Assembly: GCA_026770585.1 (NCBI GenBank)
Contig: MU646458.1
Coordinates: forward strand, 293,553 to 306,243
Reading direction: 5' to 3'
Origin: Baffinella frigidus
Taxonomy: Eukaryota > Cryptophyceae > Cryptomonadales > Baffinellaceae
DNA length: 12,691 nt
In this document: in pieces, positions 1 to 5,043 of the stretch
Position numbering within the stretch: position 1 is the first letter of the stretch
Layout: every line of letters starts with the position of its first letter
Translations under genes and position numbers: made by a program
The notes under the pieces: model-generated
The model's database searches: none
What the model was told of the DNA's origin: nothing
The model's input: only the letters and a program-made list of their open reading frames with translations

Positions 1-97
1 AAACCCAAAACCCAAAACCCCAAACCCAAAACCCCAAACCCCAAACCCCAAACCCCAAACCCCAAACCCCAAACCCCACACCCCAACCCCTCAACCC
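1..97. repeat. Telomere-variant tract, CCCCAAA type
   Basis: Repeats of CCCAAAA and then about eight clean CCCCAAA units (TTTGGGG on the other strand), decaying into CCCCAACCCCTCAACCC. C-rich sequence on the plus strand at a left end is the orientation expected of a left chromosome terminus. The unit differs from the TTTAGGG-like arrays elsewhere in the window by T to C at the A of TTTAGGG. It may be a proximal variant zone, a true terminus, or a run affected by sequencing error. Confidence 0.75.
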
Positions 98-273
98 TTC
101 TACGCGGAAGGACTGGAGTGGATTCGGGAAGTGCGGCCAGTCCACACATGTGTACCAGGAATCAGCCACTTTTGGAGAGAAATTAATAATTCCTTGGGCA
201 AATTGACTTTTTCCATGGGTCCGACATCGGACCGCGGTTGGAGGATAATTATCCGTATAACCCTTCCGCGTAG
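98..273. mobile_element. Candidate short inverted-repeat insert in C-strand telomeric DNA
   Basis: An island of non-telomeric sequence is bounded by the 12-bp perfect inverted repeat CTACGCGGAAGG (100-111) and CCTTCCGCGTAG (262-273). C-rich telomere-like DNA lies on both sides: CCCCAAA units to the left, CCCCAAACCCTAACC to the right at 277-291. Inside are a 12-bp palindrome (243-254) and a 6-bp-arm hairpin (219-232). It contains no credible gene. The layout suits a small non-autonomous element inserted in telomeric repeats, but the arms are short, no target duplication is clear, and no second copy is visible here. Confidence 0.4.
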
Positions 274-292
274 TAAACCCCAAACCCTAACC
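274..292. repeat. Short C-strand telomere-like patch
   Basis: TAAACCCCAAACCCTAACC directly follows the right arm of the inverted-repeat island. It has the same orientation as the left-end tract, so it reads as the far side of an interrupted telomeric array. Confidence 0.55.
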
Positions 293-912
293 ACACGAGA
301 AAGCTAGAGGGGCTCATTTAAAAGTGAGTTGTAACATGTGTGTAGTAACTTTCGTGAGATTGGTCACGTAACTTTGCAAAATTAGCACAGTCACGAGGTT
401 GGAATACCCTATGCTAGTACAAATATTTACAACACCACATGTCAATAGGTTCCTCCAGCATTCTCGAGTGGAAACCCGAGACGGGTAGCTTAATAATTCT
501 TTTTGGGGAACTCCCGTGTACGAACGATAGTTGACTAAACCAGGCAGGATTTGTACCGCGAGGGCACCTAAACCGAGCGGGGTTAGTAGGAAGCGTGTTA
601 GGTTATTCTGGACTGTTCGTTAATTCCGGACACATTTACTACACGATGTACGCCGCTCTTCAAAACGGTGTAATCACCCGGGAAACGTTGACGGTTACCG
701 AGTTGTTTAGCTCCAGAAAGTAGTCCCGTAACACCGAACACTCTTCCTAGAGCGGTACGCAGAGAAGTTGGCCGCAGCAAACATGCGAAATCGGTCAAAC
801 TTTACGGTGCTGGTGCAAACAAACTCAGTTGAACTACTTCGGCGGCCAACTTGTTTGCACGCCGCTCTACCAGGCAAGCCTGCGGTACCTAACCCGGGAA
901 GGATTCGCGGCA
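293..912. other. Non-coding stretch with a solo foldback arm and one hairpin
   Basis: No convincing gene. Positions 310-373 resemble 10793-10862, sharing GTGTGTAGTAA and TTGGTCACGTA in the same order, so this is a solo copy of the left arm of the foldback at 10793-11035. A hairpin with perfect 10-bp arms GTGCAAACAA/TTGTTTGCAC lies at 813-822 and 851-860. The remaining sequence shows no repeat of other parts of the window that I could see. Confidence 0.5.
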
Positions 913-978
913 TATAACCTTGAACGAGAGTGGCACGGGTGGGCGCCGTCATTCCGGCGTCGACCTGATTCCGGCGTT

Positions 979-1094
979 CCGTAGCACCCTCCGCATCGCC
1001 GGAGGTAGGTTGATGCCTACCACATCTCCCGAGGCGGCGCGCAGCACCCTGGGGGAGAGAGCGAGAGACAGGGGGGGGGGGGGCTGCCCTCTCC

Positions 1095-1136
<42 letters not shown>

Positions 1137-1180
1137 GCCTCTACCGTAACACCCTACGGAATGCCGGAAATGGGTTGATG
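979..1180. repeat. Direct-repeat pair flanking a G-run and (CT)n microsatellite
   Basis: Two related 37-bp segments (979-1015 and 1144-1180) share CCGTARCACCCT and GGTTGATG in the same order. Between them lie a GA-rich patch (about 1051-1070), a 13-G run (1071-1083), and a pure CT microsatellite from 1100 to about 1133. The GA-rich and CT-rich sides could pair as a foldback. Apparent Ser-Leu or Glu-Arg reading frames across this stretch are translated microsatellite. Confidence 0.65.
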
Positions 1181-1348
1181 GCGCAATTAGGGTGCACACC
1201 CTTACGTGTTGCGCTTGGAAAGTCCCCCGCAACACCCAGCATTTCGCGATTTTCTGGGTGTCCAATCACTATTCATAGCCGTCTTATACGCAATGAACTA
1301 ATACAGTAGTTTTCAGGGTGCAGGGTATAGGTTAACGTTATTTCGGAG
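1181..1348. other. Unassigned spacer
   Basis: No gene, repeat or palindrome that I can support. It separates the CT microsatellite block from the first copy of the ACAGGTTACGG repeat. Confidence 0.4.
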
Positions 1349-1755
1349 ACAGGTTACGGATCACACGATTGAGGCGGCTTCTTTCCACGCAGTCTCTCCA
1401 AAAGTGAACGATTCGCAGAACAAATCACAGAAAACCTCGAGGCGGCGAATGTCGTTTAGCCCTCCCGCGTAGCACACTTACGGGGGGCGCTCGCGAACAG
1501 GTTACGGAGCACTCGATCGAGGCGGCGCGCGGTGGGTGTCGTTCGGGTCCATCTAAGAGTAAAGTTAATTCTCTCGTGAGAAACACGTCAAATTTCCAGG
1601 CATTTGAGTCATTACTGGGCGCAATATGGTTTCATCTGTACCTTGAAACACTTTTGGCGCGAACGAGTGTGTGTGAAAATGTTGGATGTAACCTGGCGTG
1701 GGAAACAGGTTACGGAGCACTCGATTGAGGCGGCGCGCGGGGGGGTGTCGTTCGG
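1349..1755. repeat. Three dispersed direct copies of a ~50-bp repeat
   Basis: Copies at 1349-1378 (partial, diverged), 1497-1546 and 1705-1755 share ACAGGTTACGGAGCACTCGA followed by GAGGCGGCGCGCGG and GGTGTCGTTCGG. The last two are nearly identical apart from one base and a longer G-run. They are spaced about 148 and 208 bp apart, and the sequence between copies is not obviously repeated. Similar GAGGCGGCG pieces at about 1032 and 1440 may be further remnants. No coding role is apparent. Confidence 0.75.
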
Positions 1756-1840
1756 GGGGGACGAACGATCCAACGCTTCGCTCCGATTCACCTTCCGCGA
1801 CGCGCAGGTGTGTTTTGCGTCCCGCTATGTGACCCCATGA

Positions 1841-2090
1841 CCGTCAGCACGGATATGGAGTCGGTGCTGCCTGTGCTGAGGCGTTGATGGACGCGCACTG
1901 ACTGCGCTGGGGGCCTTGATGGATGCACGCTTACGGACATGTAGTCGGTGCTGACGGACGTGGAGTGCAAGGAGTCGGTGCTGACTGTGCTGGGGGTTTT
2001 GATGGACGCGTGCTGACGGACATGGAGTCGGTGCTGACTGTGCTGAGGGCCTTGATGGACGCACTCTGACGGACGTGGAGTGCAGGGGGT
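1841..2090. repeat. Minisatellite, ~53-bp unit with rearranged submodules
   Basis: The module GGAGTCGGTGCTGACTGTGC, followed by a TTGATGGACGC segment and TGACGGACATG, recurs with GTCGGTGCTG anchors near 1859, 1943, 1974 and 2027. The clean period between the last two anchors is 53 bp; other intervals show internal deletion or submodule duplication. A reversed fragment (CCGTCAGCAC, 1841-1850) marks the left edge. The minus strand stays open in two frames, but both peptides (His/Ser/Thr-rich) simply follow the repeat, so I do not call a gene. Confidence 0.75.
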
Positions 2091-2136
2091 CGCGCGGGGG
2101 GGGACGTTCCAAGGCATCCTCTCGCGTCGAGGTTCG

Positions 2137-2185
2137 CTAGGGTTTCGGGTTATGGTCTAGGGTTGTGGTTTAGGGTGGTGTTTTA
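2137..2185. repeat. Degenerate G-strand telomere-like tract
   Basis: CTAGGGTTTCGGGTTATGGT and following TAGGGTTGTGGTTTAGGG form a short decayed TTTAGGG-type tract reading rightward. It faces the C-strand tract at 2236-2280 across about 50 bp of unrelated sequence. Confidence 0.6.
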
Positions 2186-2235
2186 GAATTCACATACCCC
2201 CCCGTTTGACGGTTGGCTAATTATTCCCGACTGAT

Positions 2236-2280
2236 CTAAACCCTAAACCTTAAACCTTAAACCCTAAACCCTAAACCCTA
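2236..2280. repeat. C-strand telomere tract (CCCTAAA)n, well preserved
   Basis: About six units of TAAACCC/TAAACCT in tandem, the cleanest CCCTAAA sequence in the window. With the decayed G-strand tract at 2137-2185 it gives the head-to-head order G-strand then C-strand, as seen at old end-to-end fusions or inserted telomere fragments. Confidence 0.75.
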
Positions 2281-2870
2281 GCACGTGCGAACCCTTTCCG
2301 GAGTAGTTACCGTCCTAGTAGGTGCAAGGCCTGCCTGGTCCAGCACTGAGAAAACGCGCGCACATGCTATGCGGGTGGTATGTCACGCAACGAACCTGAA
2401 CAAGCGGTGCCTCCTGCCTCCCACCATTTTATCAGAGACATTTCAGGCGGAACCCATGAACCTCAAGGGCCCTTCCCATAGAATCTATTCGCGCACGCAA
2501 CGAGAGTGGCGCCTCCTGCCTCGCGGCGTATCGGGGTTTCATGTTCGCGGGAAACCGAGCTTTCTCAGTTGTGGCAAACCCCGGATGATGTTTTCACGGA
2601 ATGAACGTGAGCACGTGGTGTGAATCCTACCGCGCAGATGCCGCCGATCTCCAGGCGAGACGATCGGTGGTCGGTTTCTCGGTTTTGGCAAAACCCGGTT
2701 GGTATGGCATGGAACGAAGCTGAGCAAGTGGTGCCGCGCAGATGCCGCCGAGCTGAAGGCGAGAATCGCGCAAGGGCGGTCCGTCCAGATTGTCTTTGAT
2801 CCTCAACAGCCGTCGGAAAGGTTGCTCCCCAGTCCTCAGGCCCTGCGGCGGGCCCGTCCTAGACTCGCGA
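2281..2870. repeat. Diverged ~110-bp direct repeats, otherwise non-coding
   Basis: Segments 2565-2662 and 2677-2766 share TTTTGGCAAA-like and CGCGCAGATGCCGCCGA blocks in the same order (GGCAAACCCCGG or GGCAAAACCCGG, then TGAGCAAGTGGTG-like, then CGCGCAGATGCC, then GGCGAGA). Shorter relatives lie at 2379-2421 and 2488-2524 (ACGCAACGA, GTGCCTCCTGCCTC). Open frames of 62-112 codons here do not agree with each other between repeat copies, so none is called. Confidence 0.55.
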
Positions 2871-2953
2871 GCTCTCTCTATCTCTCCCTCTCACCCTCTC
2901 TCCCTCTCTCACACACACTCTCCCCCTCTATCTCTCCCTCTCTCTCTCTCTCT
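2871..2953. repeat. CT-rich low-complexity tract
   Basis: An impure CT tract with CCCT and CACACA interruptions. It drives Ser/Leu/Pro-rich artefactual open frames on the plus strand and Arg/Glu frames on the minus strand. Confidence 0.85.
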
Positions 2954-2992
2954 GCCCGACGCGGGCCCGACCGTCAGACTGCGCTCGTGGAG

Positions 2993-3163
2993 GCAACCAC
3001 ACCGCGGGCTACAAAAGGTTATTTTGGCCGATTCTGAGCGAGAATCGGTAAGGATGTCCGCAGGAACAACCCTGCGCCTACGGATTGCCTGCCGAAGGGT
3101 CCTATTGATCATCCACTGGTGGGTGGTTCGCGAAATGTCTTTGAATTCCGGTGTGTGGGAGTC
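2993..3163. repeat. Dispersed repeat R, copy 1
   Basis: This segment aligns with 3933-4073 and, at its left part, with 4655-4700. Shared landmarks are GCGGGCTAC, TTGGCC, TTGTCCG/TGTCCG, CCTACG, ATTGCCT, CCGAAGGGTC and GTGTGGGA in order. Read in one frame, the two fuller copies keep several similar residues (for example CRRV/YRRV and SVWE-like), so it may be a fossil of coding sequence from a transposon. No domain is recognisable. An A element or its flanking array follows each copy. Confidence 0.6.
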
Positions 3164-3167
3164 TATC

Positions 3168-3274
3168 GCCCCCTCCCACAACATCTAACGACCCCTCCCG
3201 TGACATTTGAAGACCCCTCCCGCAACATCGAACGCCCCCCCAGTGACATGTAAAGCCCCCTCCCGCAACATCTA
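3168..3274. repeat. Five-unit tandem array, 21-22-bp unit
   Basis: Units begin at 3168, 3190, 3212, 3234 and 3255, with consensus close to GCCCCCTCCCGCAACATCTA. The last unit is interrupted at its TA by element A1; its continuation ACGCCCCCTCC lies on the other side of the element at 3394-3404. The array therefore records the empty site of A1. Confidence 0.8.
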
Positions 3275-3393
3275 CAGGGGTACCTCGCTCATAAGAAAGC
3301 GCCACCCCCTTGGACCCTACAGCAGGCCTATGCCTAGGGCCCTATGATGGTCCTAGGGATGGGGGGCTTTCATATGAGCGAGGTACCCCTGTA
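3273..3393. mobile_element. Family A foldback element, copy A1, TA target duplication
   Basis: The core at 3275-3391 (117 bp) starts CAGGGGTACCTCGCTC and ends with its reverse complement; about 24 of the first 25 arm bases match. TA flanks both sides. Removing the core plus one TA restores ACATC-TA-ACGCCCCCTCC, which matches the unit junction of the neighbouring 22-bp array. TA duplication and CAGGGG ends are typical of Tc1/mariner-class non-autonomous elements. The arms carry C and G runs, and the centre has CCTA/TAGG palindromic motifs. No coding capacity. Confidence 0.85.
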
Positions 3394-3520
3394 ACGCCCC
3401 CTCCTGGCATACCAGGAGCCGTCGTCTCACTTCCTCAGAAGCGTCCTTAAGTCTGTTTCCTCACAGAGGGCGGTTCACCTGAATCAGTCTTTTTCTCAAG
3501 TTCTGGGTTCTTGTAGCCCA
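3394..3520. repeat. Duplicated element flank
   Basis: Positions 3385-3440 (A right end, ACGCCCCCTCC, then CCAGGAGCCG) are paralogous to 3625-3680 (TCCCTGTGACGCCCCCTCCC, then ACAGGAGCCG). The unit of element end plus flank was therefore duplicated locally. The rest to 3520 shows no gene; TCTGGGTTCTTGTAGCCCA at 3502-3520 resembles the family D right end near 11209-11241. Confidence 0.55.
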
Positions 3521-3625
3521 TACCCCTTAAGTGGCGAGCTGGTCAAATTTGACCCGCAAGAGGTCCTGGGCAGGTCATAGGGCCCTACCGTAGGGCGTAT
3601 GAGCCTACTCGGCACTTGAGGGATA
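3521..3625. mobile_element. Family B element, copy B1, inserted in a D-type element end
   Basis: The core at 3523-3623 is about 101 bp, with inverted ends CCCCTTAAGTGGCGAG-like and GGCACTTGAGGGA, flanked by TA on both sides. Its internal sequence GGTCATAGGGCCCTACCGTA matches the reverse complement of B2 at 10865-10967. Joining the flanks across a single TA gives GTAGCCCA-TA-TCCCTGTG, close to the ends at 11234-11252 and 11344-11361. B1 therefore appears to sit at the TA of another element's terminal repeat. Confidence 0.75.
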
Positions 3626-3680
3626 TCCCTGTGACGCCCCCTCCCGGCACGTGACAGGAGCCGGCTGCTGACCTCCGCGG

Positions 3681-3932
3681 CCGCGTGCCAGACGTGTGCG
3701 GGGGTGCGCACCGCTTTCGGCTTCTCGCTCCTCGCCTACGCATTTTTCATCTCCATCTAACCTCCTCTCTCCTCAGAGTCAGTCGCGTGCTTGAATAAAC
3801 TGTATCTCAGTAGCCGTCGATCTCAACGATTTCGGGTGCCAAACGTTTTCGGGAAAGTCAGCCTGGTGTGCGTGTTTTTCATTTCCCTCTCACCTCGTGA
3901 GGACGGCGTCTGGGACGGGCCCGCCTCAGGAA
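3681..3932. other. Unassigned spacer
   Basis: No gene I can support. Two similar sentences of sequence occur (CATTTTTCATCTCCATCTAA near 3741 and TTTTTCATTTCCCTCTCACC near 3877), suggesting a weak local duplication. Longer open frames continue into repeat R and element A2 and end inside them, so they are not called. Confidence 0.35.
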
Positions 3933-4073
3933 AACATGGCCAAATCTCAGCCATTCGCCGTTACCTTGTCCGTAGGAATCCCCCCATGTACCTACGCTAT
4001 TGCCTACCGAAGGGTCGTAAGTCTTGTCGCTCATGGGTTATTCGAAATCTCTTCGAAGTCCTCTGTGTGGGAA
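3933..4073. repeat. Dispersed repeat R, copy 2
   Basis: Paralogous to 3015-3163 over about 140 bp, with shared CCTACG, ATTGCCTACCGAAGGGTCGT-like and GTGTGGGA landmarks. The copy stops exactly where element A2 begins. Confidence 0.6.
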
Positions 4074-4191
4074 CAGGGGTACCTCGCTGATAAGAAACCG
4101 CCCCCCCCCCTAGGACCACCGTAGGACCCTAGACATAGGCCTACTGTAGGGCCCTAGGGGAGGCGGTTTCTTACAAGCGAGGTACCCCTGT
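4073..4191. mobile_element. Family A element, copy A2
   Basis: The core at 4074-4190 is 117 bp. Both arms read CAGGGGTACCTCGCT, then TAAGAAACCGCC. Other copies have AAAGCGCC or AAAGTGCC at this place, so the private AACCGCC state is present on both arms of this copy. The flanking dinucleotides are AA and TG, so the presumed TA duplication has decayed. A ten-base C run and CCTAGG motifs lie towards the centre. Confidence 0.8.
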
Positions 4192-4254
4192 GGACGCCGA
4201 GAAACACTCCAGTCACCCGCTGCCGAGGCCTCCACAGTCGAAATGAGAGAGGCG
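4192..4254. repeat. Short repeated flank
   Basis: GACGCCGAGAAACACTCC (4193-4210) recurs as GACGCCGAAACACTCCC at 4638-4654. Both follow A-element sequence, suggesting duplication of an element together with its right flank. Confidence 0.5.
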
Positions 4255-4404
4255 TATCCCCCAAGTAGCGAGTAGCCTCTTACAGGGGTACCTCGCTCTT
4301 TCTTATGAGCAAGGTATCCCTGAATGCTCCTTCGGAGGCCTGCAGGTAGGCGGGCCTACGACCTTCTGGGGGTCAAGTGTGACCCGCTCGTCAGTGACGG
4401 GATC
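4255..4404. mobile_element. Family B element, copy B4, interrupted by an A remnant
   Basis: The left end TATCCCCCAAGTAGCGAG and right segment CCTTCTGGGGGTCAAGTGTG, then CAGTGACGGGA, match the ends and interior of B2. Positions 4281-4324 inside it are a shortened family A element. Flanks are TA on the left and TC on the right. The right flank (CAATACCAACACGCCCGCC) is duplicated in diverged form at 4580-4598. Confidence 0.65.
4281..4324. mobile_element. Minimal family A remnant inside B4
   Basis: Only the two tips remain: CAGGGGTACCTCGCT (4283-4297) joined to CTTTCTTATGAGCAAGGTATCCCTG-type sequence (4298-4322), a 40-bp near-palindrome. The C/G runs and central motif are gone, as expected from deletion across a hairpin. 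TA lies on the left and AA on the right. Confidence 0.75.
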
Positions 4405-4425
4405 AATACCAACACGCCCGCCGTG

Positions 4426-4556
4426 TACAGGGCTGCCTCGCTCATAAGAAAGCGCCCCCCCCCCCCTAGGACCACCATAGGGCCCTACAGTGTATGCATA
4501 GGCCTACTGTAGGGTCCTAGGGGGAAGCAGTTTCTCATGAGCGAGGTAACCCTGCA
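4426..4556. mobile_element. Family A element, copy A4
   Basis: The core at 4428-4554 is 127 bp. Left end CAGGGCTGCCTCGCTC; right end GAGCGAGGTAACCCTG. The left arm carries an extended C run (about 14), and the right arm is CTAGGGGGAAGCAG. The centre has ACAGTGTATGCATAGGCCTA. Flanks are TA and CA. Both terminal repeats have drifted from the consensus GGGGTACC in different ways. Confidence 0.8.
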
Positions 4557-4559
4557 TGG

Positions 4560-4625
4560 CCCGCTCGCCACTTGCGGGATGAACACCAACACGGCCGCCT
4601 CCCCCCCCTAGGACCACCCTAGGGT
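4560..4625. mobile_element. Deleted copy of the B-end plus A-element unit
   Basis: CGCTCGCCACTTGCGGGAT (4562-4580) is a family B right end. GAACACCAACACGGCCGCC follows it and parallels the flank at 4403-4423. At 4601-4624 comes a bare interior of a family A element (C run, CTAGGACCACCCTAGGG). The whole is a diverged, internally deleted duplicate of 4386-4556. Confidence 0.55.
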
Positions 4626-4654
4626 GCTGGGTATGCAGACGCCGAAACACTCCC

Positions 4655-4700
4655 TGGGTATCCACACAGCGGGCTACGAAGGGAAAATACGGCCAAATCG
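4655..4700. repeat. Dispersed repeat R, copy 3, truncated
   Basis: TATCCACACAGCGGGCTACG and then GGGAAAATACGGCCAAATC resemble 2997-3040 (CACACCGCGGGCTAC, TTTTGGCC). The copy ends at element A5, so all three R copies run up to an A element or its flanking array. Confidence 0.5.
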
Positions 4701-4702
4701 TG

Positions 4703-4940
4703 TACAGATACCCCTCAAGTGCCCATAGGGTGAATATTCACCCTAACTCGCCCTAGGCAGGTCCTAGGGCCCTACCGTAGGGCGTAAGCGCCTACTAGGC
4801 ACTTACGGGATACCTCGCTCTCAAGAAAGTGCCTACATGTACACTGTACCCCCAGGACCCTACAGCAGGACAATTCGTAGCTAGGAACCTACGGTGGTCC
4901 CAGGAGGGGGGCGTTTTCTTATGAGCGAGGTACCCCTGTA
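4703..4940. mobile_element. Family A element, copy A5, split by B3
   Basis: The left tip TACAGA(TA) at 4703-4710 is followed by B3, and A resumes at 4811 with TACCTCGCTCTCAAGAAAG. It ends CTTATGAGCGAGGTACCCCTG at 4918-4938, and TA flanks both outer ends. Without B3 the left terminal repeat reads CAGATACCTCGCTC, the expected CAGGGGTACCTCGCTC with a two-base loss and one change. Its centre has CAATTCGTAGCTAGGAACC, different from the other copies. Confidence 0.75.
4709..4812. mobile_element. Family B element, copy B3, nested in A5
   Basis: The core at 4711-4810 has ends CCCCTCAAGTGCC and GGCACTTACGGGA, with TA on each side. The interior GGTCCTAGGGCCCTACCGTA matches B1 and B2. An extra small palindrome (AGGGTGAATATTCACCCT, 4727-4744) lies near the left end. 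The target TA is the one inside the GGGGTACC of A5's terminal repeat. Confidence 0.8.
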
Positions 4941-5000
4941 TGCACCACCACAGAGGCGGTGTATGAGTACATGTAGGGGCCCCGAGAGAGGTCATGCATG

Positions 5001-5043
5001 AACAGGGGTACCTTACGCATACGGAAGCGCGCCCCCCCCCCAG
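5001..5043. mobile_element. Left half of a family A element, copy A9
   Basis: CAGGGGTACCTTACGCATAC (5003-5022), a GGAAGCGCG segment and a ten-base C run form a normal A left arm. The right arm is missing: the C run continues through CAGGG directly into the TTTAGGG-like array. The flank before it is AA. Confidence 0.8.

Noticed and set aside
707-1309. Three overlapping frames of 82-142 codons with Glu-Arg or Ser-Leu runs
   Set aside because: They are carried by the (CT)n and G-run block and lose plausibility outside it.
1788-2117. Minus-strand frames of 95 and 109 codons with His/Ser/Thr repeats
   Set aside because: Two frames are open over the same minisatellite, as expected of a repeat without stops; submodule rearrangements would not preserve a single protein repeat.
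3168-3274. Possible CRISPR-like array of regularly spaced repeats
   Set aside because: The units are contiguous 21-22-bp tandem repeats without spacers, and the setting is eukaryotic.
4426-4556. Family A hairpins as transcription terminators or riboswitches
   Set aside because: They have TA flanks, nested insertions and reconstructable empty sites, which identify them as mobile elements; several lie far from any gene.
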